Source of the DNA: a virus | Virus record (IMG/VR): IMGVR_UViG_3300048027_000008 | Span: 1-25,779 of that record | Strand: one strand, 5' to 3' | DNA length: 25,779 nucleotides | The notes under the pieces: generated by a model | Database searches by the model: none | Told to the model about the DNA's origin: nothing | The model's input: only the letters and a program-made list of their open reading frames with translations | Position numbers and translations under genes: made by a program | In this document: positions 14,886 through 22,556 of the stretch, in pieces | How the letters are laid out: each line of letters begins with the position of its first letter | Numbering within the stretch: the stretch's first letter is position 1

Positions 14886-15875
14886 TTATGTTCCTGAACA
14901 TGAAGCAGTTCCAAAAGCCGCCGCTGTTAGATCCCCAAAGTCCGTAGTATTGCCAGCGGTAGCTATGGTTATATATTGTATAGTATTAAGGTATGAACTA
15001 GCACTACCCCCGGAAAAAACACCACGGCTAATATTAGAAGTTCCACTAATTTGATTTGTATTTTCAGTCAAATCTCCAAAGTCAGTTGCGTTACCTGTCG
15101 TAGCCATAGTTATATAATCTATATTATTATAAGCGGCTCCATAACCTCGTCCACCAGCAAAAACACCACGAGTAAGACTTCCACAAGAAGCAAAATTGTA
15201 TCTACTCTGAGTAAGATCGCCAAAGTCTTGAGCATTACCTGTAGTGTCAATAGTTACATACTCAATAGTATTATGATCTGCACTTGTAGAGTTGCTAGTT
15301 CCATCTGTACCTCCTGCAAATATACCCCTAGTGCCATTTGATACACCTACTACACCAACTCTACCTGCAGTTAAATTACCAAAATCCGTAGCATTGCCCG
15401 TAGTAGCGATAGTTACATAGTCAATAATATCACTTTTAATCCACCCAGAAGACCAATACTGCCCCCCTGCAATTAAACCCCTAGCATTACTAGAGCATCC
15501 TGCTAAACCTTCGTTTCTAGCTACAGTTAAATCACCAAAGTCCGTAGTATTGCTAGGATTTGCTATGGTAAAATACTCAATGACATCATAATTAGTTCCA
15601 GCACCTGCAAAAATACCTCTAGAACCGTTAGAAAAAGATGCAGAATTTAATGTCTGAGAAGATGTAGTCCTGTCTCCAAAGTCAGTTGCGTTACCTGTCG
15701 TAGCTATAGTTATATAATCTATCCTATTACTATACCCACCTACATAACCTAAAGCAATTACACCTCTACTACCGTACCATTTAGGACTATTATCACCACC
15801 AACAGCTACACCACCAACAGTTATAACACCGTCATTGCTAATCTCATTTGTTTGATGATTAATTGTTAGTGACAT
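14886..15875 (-). CDS. Kelch-like six-bladed propeller tail protein, copy 2 (329 aa)
   Basis: This is the second of three tandem paralogues. It has the shared leader MSLTINHQTNEIS and six GNxTDFGDxT repeats, some degenerate (SNTTDFGDLT, GNTTDFGDLT), with longer inserts between blades than the other copies, for example QYWSSGWIKSD in the third. ATG 15875 is preferred to 15899: AGGAG stands seven bases before it, within the last codons of copy 1, and the protein then starts exactly like its paralogues. It ends ASCSGT just before the next gene. Two of its blades share a 50-base stretch with one mismatch, a sign of recent exchange within the gene. Confidence 0.65.
   Translation of the reverse strand: MSLTINHQTNEISNDGVITVGGVAVGGDNSPKWYGSRGVIALGYVGGYSNRIDYITIATTGNATDFGDRTTSSQTLNSASFSNGSRGIFAGAGTNYDVIEYFTIANPSNTTDFGDLTVARNEGLAGCSSNARGLIAGGQYWSSGWIKSDIIDYVTIATTGNATDFGNLTAGRVGVVGVSNGTRGIFAGGTDGTSNSTSADHNTIEYVTIDTTGNAQDFGDLTQSRYNFASCGSLTRGVFAGGRGYGAAYNNIDYITMATTGNATDFGDLTENTNQISGTSNISRGVFSGGSASSYLNTIQYITIATAGNTTDFGDLTAAAFGTASCSGT
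14888..14901. repeat. 14-bp inverted repeat at propeller copy 2/3 junction
   Basis: On the - strand ATGTTCAGGAACAT is a perfect inverted repeat of six bases around a central AG. It holds the last sense codons of copy 2 and the AGGAA ribosome-binding site for copy 3, four bases before the ATG. The same 14-mer recurs at 13936-13949. Confidence 0.6.
15073..15722 (-). repeat. Two nearly identical 50-bp blade segments exactly 600 bp apart
   Basis: Bases 15073-15122 and 15673-15722, both inside propeller copy 2, differ at one position (15115 versus 15715). They encode the IDYITxATTGNATDFGD part of two blades. Other blades of this gene show many synonymous differences in the same segment. Confidence 0.85.
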
Positions 15876-15876
15876 A

Positions 15877-16833
15877 TTAATCTCCTGAACAACCAGCAAG
15901 CTGTACTCTAGCTGCAGTTAAATCACCAAAATCAGTAGCATTACCTGTGTTTGCAATAGTAATGTATTCAATAGTATTTTCACCACTACCGCTTGTATTA
16001 TCTCCACCACCAAACACAGCCCTTGTTCCATTTGTAGAAGCTGCAACACCGTACCGTATAGAAGAAAGATTACCAAAGTCTGTAGCATTACCTGTGGTAG
16101 CTACAGTTATGTAATCTATAACGTCAAGATTAGATCCTCCTGACCTACCACCGCCAAACACCCCACGAGTTTTATTAGATGCTCCTGCTGAGTTATGTCT
16201 TGCAACAGTAAGATCACCAAAATCAGTAGCATTACCTGTGGTTTGTATTGTTACAAAATCTATAACATTAGAAGGATCACCGGGTCTACCACCAGCAAAT
16301 ACACCCTTAGTTCCATCAGAAAGTGCAAAAGGTTGATACCTACCTGTAGTTAAATCACCAAAGTCTGTAGCATTTCCTGTACTTGCTATAGTTACATATT
16401 GAATAACAGTAGAACCAGCATCTGCAGCACCACCACCAAATAGTCCTCTAGTAGGGTCTGAGCAACCTGCTAAGTCGTATTCGGTAGCTAATAAGTTACC
16501 AAAGTCTGCAGCGTTGCCTGTAGTAGCTATAGTCACATAGTCTATTGTATCTGTTGAAGAAAAACCACCACCTGCAAAAAGCCCACGTCCTGAACCTGCA
16601 CATGATGCAAGTCTATAACGAGCTACAGATAAATCTCCAAAGTCAGTTGCATTGCCCGTTGAGGATATAGTTACATAATCTATTGTAGATCTATCAGAGC
16701 CATAACCCCCACCAAATAAACCACGATCACCAAAGTAAGGACTATTATCACCACCAACAGCTACGCCATTAACAAGGATAGTACCAGTAGCATTGCTAAT
16801 GTCGTTAGTCTGATGGTTAATGGTAAGAGACAT
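15877..16833 (-). CDS. Kelch-like six-bladed propeller tail protein, copy 1 (318 aa)
   Basis: First in transcription order of the three paralogues. The leader MSLTINHQTNDISNATG is followed by six blades: each has a glycine-rich strand (RGLFGGG, RGLFAGGG, KGVFAGG and variants), IDYVTI, TGNATDFGDL and a variable AR-containing turn. The chain ends at AGCSGD, precisely where the next RGLFGGG would follow, and the first blade begins with RGLFGGG, so the ends can close the ring. Variation is concentrated in the loop after GGG, a natural ligand-binding edge. AAGG about nine bases upstream supports the ATG. Context behind two trimeric fibre genes supports a tail surface protein; ligands are unknown. 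Confidence 0.65.
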   Translation of the reverse strand: MSLTINHQTNDISNATGTILVNGVAVGGDNSPYFGDRGLFGGGYGSDRSTIDYVTISSTGNATDFGDLSVARYRLASCAGSGRGLFAGGGFSSTDTIDYVTIATTGNAADFGNLLATEYDLAGCSDPTRGLFGGGAADAGSTVIQYVTIASTGNATDFGDLTTGRYQPFALSDGTKGVFAGGRPGDPSNVIDFVTIQTTGNATDFGDLTVARHNSAGASNKTRGVFGGGRSGGSNLDVIDYITVATTGNATDFGNLSSIRYGVAASTNGTRAVFGGGDNTSGSGENTIEYITIANTGNATDFGDLTAARVQLAGCSGD

Positions 16834-16843
16834 ACGTTATACC

Positions 16844-17149
16844 TTATACTGCAGTAGAGCCATCCATGTCATCTTGATCCATAACCCAAGCATAACATTT
16901 ATCCATAAACGTAGAGCCAGACTTAGCTTCTACATCTGTCAGATTTGCGCTGTAGCGTTTAAAGTCTACCTCACGAGTATCATCTGTAGGCGAGCTTGTT
17001 GCATAAGCAGACAAGTCAATCATGACGGAGAACTTTGGATCAGTTCCACGTTGGCGTGACACAGCCGCTGTCACGATGCGGTAATAGGCGTTGTTAAATG
17101 CAATGCCGTACTGGCTTGCACCTTCTGCGATATTATTTTGAATAGCCAT
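16844..17149 (-). CDS. Hypothetical small virion-region protein (101 aa)
   Basis: The protein begins MAIQNNIAEGASQYGIAF, with AYYRIVTAAVSRQRGTDPKF next and YATSSPTDDTREVDFKRYSA in the middle, ending YAWVMDQDDMDG. The alternation of hydrophobic and polar residues suggests a small beta sandwich. Similar short proteins sit among fibre genes of marine phages, but no function is known to me. AGGAG eight bases before the ATG is a strong ribosome-binding site. It separates the two YadA-like fibres from the three propeller genes, so it may be a fibre connector or cap; this is inference from position only. Confidence 0.5.
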   Translation of the reverse strand: MAIQNNIAEGASQYGIAFNNAYYRIVTAAVSRQRGTDPKFSVMIDLSAYATSSPTDDTREVDFKRYSANLTDVEAKSGSTFMDKCYAWVMDQDDMDGSTAV

Positions 17150-17162
17150 TTGGTATCTCCTT

Positions 17163-18422
17163 TTAGGCGTAAGTTACTTCAGTGGTTCTAATATTAGCCA
17201 CCCAGCGTATGTTATGGCTCGCTTCACCAGTACAGGTGATAGCCAATGCGTTGTTCGTATTATCGGCTGAAAGAGCCATGCCCCAGCTTGATAAGTTCTG
17301 GATCACTGTAGTTGCACTGTTGGCGAGTGTGGTTGTACCACCGTCATTTACTAGCAAACCCTCAATGCGGAATGAGGCATAGGCTTGTGCGCCGTTTTGC
17401 ATAGCAGTGATAGTACCGTCAAAGGTAATGCAGGTATCACTTGCTGCTACGATTTGATTTGTAGCTGCTGCCGTGCTGTTGTTTGTTGTAAGTACAGTAG
17501 CTGTTGCATCTGTAGTGTCTGCACGAAGGATAAACTGACCACCTTGAGCATCACCTGCAGCAGCAAACTTACCAGAAGCATGTGCATTCTTTCCGTGTTG
17601 TGATATTTTTGCTTCATAACCCATTGCTAGGCTATAATCTCCATTACTTTCTATCGTGCTATTTCTACCAAGGGCTGTACAATAGTCGCCAGAAATAGTG
17701 TGTGATCTTCCAATACCTGCGGAACTTGTACCACTAGAAGTAATTCCATAACCAATTGCTAGGGACTGATCGCCACTAGCGGTAGAATACCCAGACTGCC
17801 CCAGACAAATTGCATTAGTTCCTGTGGCCCTAGCTCTATAGCCAAGAGCAACAGAACCGCTTGCACCTGTTGCGTAACCTTGATAGCCAATGTTTATATT
17901 ACCAATGCCTGTAGCCTTAGATAAGTAGCCCATCGCAATACTATTAGTACCACTAGTACCGTAGCTTGAAGTGTTATTATATATAACGGCGGCAAAACTA
18001 CTTTGTTGACTAGCTCTTGATTTACCGATAGCTACACAGTATTGGCTAACAGCTTGTGCGTCTTGTCCTATTGCTAAAGAACCAGTTGTTCCAGAGTATG
18101 TACTTGTTCCCTCTCCGATAGCAACAGAATAGGCACCATTTGCCCCGCTATTTGGCCCGATTGCAACAGCGCCTGTCCATGAATTAAAAACATCTGCACC
18201 ATTACCAATTGCAATACTGTTATTACCTGTAGCTATAGCACTTGAACCAATAGCTATTGACAGTGTACCACTAGCCGTTGGATCAGTTGAGCCTGTTGTT
18301 TCAGCAGCATAAAGATCAGCACCACCACCTACAGCACTGCCACCTAATAATAAACTTGTACCATCTGAGCTAAGGGTTATAGCACCGCCAGAGCCTGTGT
18401 TATCAATATTAATAGAACCCAT
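17163..18422 (-). CDS. YadA-head-like trimeric tail fibre (419 aa)
   Basis: Residues 1-40 form a short leader (MGSINIDNTGSGGAITLSSD). Residues about 45-280 hold YadA head-type repeats, recognised by recurring SIAIG, AVAIG, SVALG and SLAIGYG strands, which form a left-handed trimeric beta roll in adhesins. The last 138 residues (282-419) are a domain shared with the 1372-residue fibre. It therefore looks like a shortened paralogue of that protein without the long shaft. AGGAG nine bases before the ATG fits. A secondary or side fibre binding the host surface is likely. No peptidase S74-type self-cleaving end is seen. Confidence 0.7.
   Translation of the reverse strand: MGSINIDNTGSGGAITLSSDGTSLLLGGSAVGGGADLYAAETTGSTDPTASGTLSIAIGSSAIATGNNSIAIGNGADVFNSWTGAVAIGPNSGANGAYSVAIGEGTSTYSGTTGSLAIGQDAQAVSQYCVAIGKSRASQQSSFAAVIYNNTSSYGTSGTNSIAMGYLSKATGIGNINIGYQGYATGASGSVALGYRARATGTNAICLGQSGYSTASGDQSLAIGYGITSSGTSSAGIGRSHTISGDYCTALGRNSTIESNGDYSLAMGYEAKISQHGKNAHASGKFAAAGDAQGGQFILRADTTDATATVLTTNNSTAAATNQIVAASDTCITFDGTITAMQNGAQAYASFRIEGLLVNDGGTTTLANSATTVIQNLSSWGMALSADNTNNALAITCTGEASHNIRWVANIRTTEVTYA
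17166..17579 (-). repeat. Fibre C-terminal domain, copy B (138 codons)
   Basis: It encodes residues 282-419 of the 419-residue fibre, from ASGKFAAAGDAQ to the end TTEVTYA. It aligns without gaps to copy A at 18438-18851; by hand count about 102 of 138 residues are identical. The divergent part is a short window of about 25 residues around YASFRIEG and TVIQNLSSWG. Confidence 0.8.
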
Positions 18423-18434
18423 TATTTATTACTC

Positions 18435-21400
18435 CTATGCATACGTCACCTCACTGGTCTGAATATTAGCAACCCAACGGATGTTATGAGAGGCTTCTCC
18501 TGTACAGGTAATTGCTAAGGCGTTGTTTGTGTTGTCAGCAGTTAAGGCTACTACCCAGCCATTACCGTCATCAAATGTTTGTATGTTGCTGCTTACTAAG
18601 GTAGTTGTACCACCGTCATTTTTCAGTAAGCCTTTAATTTCCCAGCCACCTTGATCCTGTGCGCCATTCTGCATTGCCACAAGTGTGCCTGAGAACATGA
18701 TGCAAGTGTCACTGGCTGCTACGATTTGGTTATCTGTAGATGCGGTGCTGTTGTTAGTTGTGAGAACTGTTGCGGTTGCGTCAGTGGTGTCTGCACGAAG
18801 AATAAAAATACTGCCTTGAGCATCCCCATCAGCAGCAAAGCGGCCACTCGCAAAAGCCTTTTGACCATATTTAGTTGCGGATGATCTAAAGCCCACTGCG
18901 AGTGAACGCTCTCCAGAAGCGGTTCCTCCCTTTAGGCTTACAGCCACAGTTCCTGATGCCGTACCACCAAAAGCAAGAGAATAAGCTCCCGACGATGTAC
19001 CGCCGAAAGCATGTGATTGAATGCCGTTAGCTAAAGAACTTGTACCCAAGCTGACCGCACCACTACCTCCAGAATACGCATTCTGGCCCATCGCAATACT
19101 ATTAGCACCAGCAGCGCCGTAGCTTGAGGTGTTGTTAGCTATAGCTGCTGCGAGGCTGTTTGAGCCAGATGCGTATGCTTTACCTAATGCCTGTGCCTGA
19201 TTTCCCGCAGTAACACCGCCTGACGTAGCAAACGAACCATTACCCCCTGCGGTTGAGCCATTACCGCCAGCATCAGAACCTATCGCTACAGCATAGTAGG
19301 ATGCATTTGCTGTTGCACCAGAACCAAAGGCAAAGTTATAAGTGCCTGTGCTTGCTTCTGAATTATAACCAATAGCTACATTGTGCGTATTACTAGCATC
19401 TGCTCCATAACCCATAGCAATACTATCTGCGCCACTGGCAACAGTATTTCTACCTAAAGATATACTATTATTTCCAGAAGCGGTAGCACTACTACCCATA
19501 GCAATACTGTAAGTACCAGAGGCCGTGTTATTTCCACCGCCAATTGCTGAAGCATTGTTTGCACTTGCAGTATTATTCTCACCAAATACAGCGGTAGCTT
19601 GGTTTTGAGATGCCGTATTTCCTGAACCGATAGCTGTAGCATAGTGATCTGTAGCATTACAGTTTCTTCCAAGTGCAACACTTCCAATACCTGTGCTGAC
19701 TGCATCGTAACCAATAGCTACTGCACCTTCTTGTGTAGCCTTAGATAAGTAGCCCATCGCAATACTGTTTGCAGCAGTAGCACCGTAAGATGAGGTGTTG
19801 TTGGCTATAGCGGCGGCAAAGCTGTAGTTTCCACTCGCCCTAGATTTGCCAATCGCAACAGCGCCATCGCCTATATTAGCTTGTGCCCCTTGACCTAAAG
19901 CAACAGTGTAAAAACCAGTTGCATCCGTATCAGAACCTATAGCTAATGCATCTATTGTTGACGCAACAGCAGCATCCCCAATCGCTATAGCATTGGACCC
20001 CGTGGCAGATGGATCAGTAGCACTTGAAGGATTAGCAGCATAAAGATCTGCACCAGATGCCATGTCTGAAAAGCTCAACACCCCAGAGCCATTTGTTGTA
20101 AGTACCTGCCCGTTAGAACCGTCAGCAATTGCAGCAGCAGGAGCAGCAGTAAATACAGCTACATTACCTGTAGCATTAGGAAATGTAATAGTGTGATCTG
20201 CAGTTGGGTTTGTAAAGGCTACAGTAGTTTCATTACCGTCTGCACCAGAACCTTCTACAGTAAACCCTGAGTCATTAAGGTGCATACCAGTTACTACTGG
20301 ACTTGTTAGAGTTTTATTAGTAAGTGTTTTAGTCGTACCTGAGAAATATGTATCAAGTAAATCTACATCACGATAACCTATTTCGTTACCATTGTCAAAT
20401 ACTAATAAGGCATCATTACTAGCTATTGCAGTACTTGTGTCTACACTTACAGCAGAAAAGTCAGCTACTGTGTTTAACTCTGCACCTGTAGCATTAAGAC
20501 CTGTTACATTATTAGCTGTACCATTGACTGCTTGAATACGAGCTTCTACAGACTGTTGGGTTGGGATAAGTGTAGCACTGTTAGATGACATATCGTCTTC
20601 ATCTACAAAGCCTGTAATAGTAATTGAACCATCAGCTAATGAGCCAAAGTTAATTGTGCCTGTGGTAGTAATAGCACTTGATCCAACATTAATAGCACCA
20701 AAGCCACTTGTAATGCTACCACTGTTAAGAGCACCTACTGTTGTCACATTACTTAGAGTATCTAAAGATGTCTCCATGTATGTTTCAAAGTCAGTCAGTG
20801 CTACCTGCTTCATGGTGCCAGCATCATTAACTACAACTCTGTCTGCATCTGCAAGAGTAGTAGATGTAGCTGAAGTATCGCCATCCATAATGTTTAGTTC
20901 AGTAGCGGTAGCATTTACACCCGTAAGGTCTGTAGGAGCGATAGTAATATTAGCAGTACCGTCAAAAGATTGACCAGCAATTGTACGTGCGGTTGCTAGG
21001 GCCGTAGCTGTATCAGCATTACCTGTAACAGCACCTGTGACATTACCTTCAATATTGGCTACAAGTGTGCCTGTAGTAATTGTAAGATCGCCTGTAGATG
21101 CACCAGTAAATGTACCAGTACCTACAGTAAACTTATCTGCACTTTCGTCAAAGCCAATGAAAGCATTAGCATCACTGCCACGTTCAATAACAATACCAGC
21201 ATCACCTGAAGCAGAACCTGAACGACCATTACCTAACTCAATAAGCTGATCGTCTACAGTCATGTTACTAGAGTTGATTGTTGTTGTAGTACCATTTACA
21301 GTTAAGTCACCACCGACAATAGCATTGCCTGTAGTAGTTACTTGAGCAAACTGTACGTTATCACTTGTAGCTAAACTCTGGTCTGTGTCGGACAGATCTG

Positions 21401-22553
21401 TAGCAGCAATAGTAATATTAGCAGAGCCATTGAAAGAGTTACCTGCAATAGTTCTTGCTGTTTGTAGTACAGTCGCACTAGCTGCATTGCCTGACGTATC
21501 TTGATTACCTGTAGTGTTTACACCTGCGAGATTAATATCAGATGTGCCATTAAAGCTAACTCCACCAATAGTACGAGCAGTCTCTAAGGCTGTAGCTGTA
21601 GCAGCATTACCTGAAGTATCCTGATTACCTGAAGCATTTACACCGGGAAGATTGATGTTAGCTGTACCGTTGAACGATACACCACCTATAGTTCTTGCTG
21701 TTTCTAGTGCAGTAGCGGTGTCTGCATTGCCTGTAACATCACCTGTTACTGGACCTACAAGAGATGTACCAGTAATTGTTGTACCTGTAATAGCAGCAGC
21801 AGAACTAGCACCAATAATAGTGCCATCAATATTACCACCATTAATATCTACCGTAGTAAGTGTAGATGTACCTGTAGCAGTTAAAGAAGTAAATGTACCA
21901 GCAGCAGCACTAGCCCCACCAATAACAGCACCATCAACTGTACCACCATTGATATCTGCAGTATCTGCTACGAGAGCATCAATGTTAGCTGTACCATCAA
22001 TGTACAAGTTACGCCACTCAGAGCCTACAGCACCTAAGTCATACGTGTCATCAGCAGAAGGTAGAAGTGGAGAAGCAACGTCAGCAGTAATAGTAACAGT
22101 GTCACTAGCAGCATTACCCAGAGTAGCATTACCGTTTACTGTAAAATTACCTGTAACAACAGCATTAGCATCTACTTGCAGTGCATCTACTGTAGCTGTA
22201 CCATCAATAAATAAATCTTTAAACTGTAAGCTAGATGTACCAAGATCAATATCGTTAGTGGTGACAGGAACAACTGCACCATCTTGAATACGTATTTGCT
22301 CTACAGCAGCACTAGATACTTCTACGAATACACCAACACGATTGTTTGATGTGTCAATAACTACTTTGTTTAAAGCATCTGAGTCTGCAATCAGTGGTAC
22401 ATATGCACCCTCTGCTGCAGTACCATCATGCTTATGTCCTGTGCTTGCGTTAAATGCATCTCGTAATGCATTGTACTCTACGTTCAGCGGGTTAGCACGA
22501 ACAACAGCCGTTGCAATAATATCTGCTGAAGATTGTCTTGTATATCCTGCCAC
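18435..22553 (-). CDS. Long trimeric tail fibre (1372 aa) with fibre repeats and YadA-like head
   Basis: The likely main adhesion fibre. Residues 1-90 form the virion-facing part, including GHKHDGTAAEGAYVP near 39-53, an HxH segment common in phage fibres. A shaft follows with DLGTSSLQFKDLFIDG and DLGAVGSEWRNLYIDG modules, three 40-residue ARTIGG/ARTIAG repeats near 280-385 and another related copy later. Residues about 830-1230 are YadA-type head repeats (AIAIG, SIAMG, TVALG), and 1235-1372 is the terminal domain shared with the next fibre. The start is GTG at 22553, supported by GGAG seven bases upstream and by the conserved MAGYTRQSS-like beginning. The stop codon is TAG. No chaperone-type peptidase end is visible. 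Several paralogous fibres in one operon suggest broad or switchable host binding. Confidence 0.75.
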   Translation of the reverse strand: MAGYTRQSSADIIATAVVRANPLNVEYNALRDAFNASTGHKHDGTAAEGAYVPLIADSDALNKVVIDTSNNRVGVFVEVSSAAVEQIRIQDGAVVPVTTNDIDLGTSSLQFKDLFIDGTATVDALQVDANAVVTGNFTVNGNATLGNAASDTVTITADVASPLLPSADDTYDLGAVGSEWRNLYIDGTANIDALVADTADINGGTVDGAVIGGASAAAGTFTSLTATGTSTLTTVDINGGNIDGTIIGASSAAAITGTTITGTSLVGPVTGDVTGNADTATALETARTIGGVSFNGTANINLPGVNASGNQDTSGNAATATALETARTIGGVSFNGTSDINLAGVNTTGNQDTSGNAASATVLQTARTIAGNSFNGSANITIAATDLSDTDQSLATSDNVQFAQVTTTGNAIVGGDLTVNGTTTTINSSNMTVDDQLIELGNGRSGSASGDAGIVIERGSDANAFIGFDESADKFTVGTGTFTGASTGDLTITTGTLVANIEGNVTGAVTGNADTATALATARTIAGQSFDGTANITIAPTDLTGVNATATELNIMDGDTSATSTTLADADRVVVNDAGTMKQVALTDFETYMETSLDTLSNVTTVGALNSGSITSGFGAINVGSSAITTTGTINFGSLADGSITITGFVDEDDMSSNSATLIPTQQSVEARIQAVNGTANNVTGLNATGAELNTVADFSAVSVDTSTAIASNDALLVFDNGNEIGYRDVDLLDTYFSGTTKTLTNKTLTSPVVTGMHLNDSGFTVEGSGADGNETTVAFTNPTADHTITFPNATGNVAVFTAAPAAAIADGSNGQVLTTNGSGVLSFSDMASGADLYAANPSSATDPSATGSNAIAIGDAAVASTIDALAIGSDTDATGFYTVALGQGAQANIGDGAVAIGKSRASGNYSFAAAIANNTSSYGATAANSIAMGYLSKATQEGAVAIGYDAVSTGIGSVALGRNCNATDHYATAIGSGNTASQNQATAVFGENNTASANNASAIGGGNNTASGTYSIAMGSSATASGNNSISLGRNTVASGADSIAMGYGADASNTHNVAIGYNSEASTGTYNFAFGSGATANASYYAVAIGSDAGGNGSTAGGNGSFATSGGVTAGNQAQALGKAYASGSNSLAAAIANNTSSYGAAGANSIAMGQNAYSGGSGAVSLGTSSLANGIQSHAFGGTSSGAYSLAFGGTASGTVAVSLKGGTASGERSLAVGFRSSATKYGQKAFASGRFAADGDAQGSIFILRADTTDATATVLTTNNSTASTDNQIVAASDTCIMFSGTLVAMQNGAQDQGGWEIKGLLKNDGGTTTLVSSNIQTFDDGNGWVVALTADNTNNALAITCTGEASHNIRWVANIQTSEVTYA
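18438..18851 (-). repeat. Fibre C-terminal domain, copy A (138 codons)
   Basis: It encodes residues 1235-1372 of the long fibre, from ASGRFAADGDAQ to TSEVTYA, and matches copy B at 17166-17579 over its full length. The conserved core includes FILRADTTDATATVL and ADNTNNALAITCTGEASHNI. Confidence 0.8.
21421..21735 (-). repeat. 120-bp tandem fibre-shaft repeats
   Basis: Successive units of 40 residues carry TALETARTIGGVSFNGT, then INLxGVNxxGNQDTSGNA. Two units are nearly identical and a third (TVLQTARTIAGNSFNGS) is diverged. This is a known type of phage tail-fibre shaft repeat. Confidence 0.75.
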
Positions 22554-22556
22554 TTT

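Noticed and set aside
13934-16833. Possible diversity-generating retroelement targets
   Set aside because: No reverse transcriptase, template repeat or adenine-biased variation is visible in the window; the similarity among copies fits ordinary duplication.
21652-22287. A 211-codon open frame on the + strand
   Set aside because: It lies wholly antisense to the long fibre gene. Its Val/Pro/Ala-rich product is the complement of the Thr/Gly/Ala repeats, and it has no ribosome-binding site.
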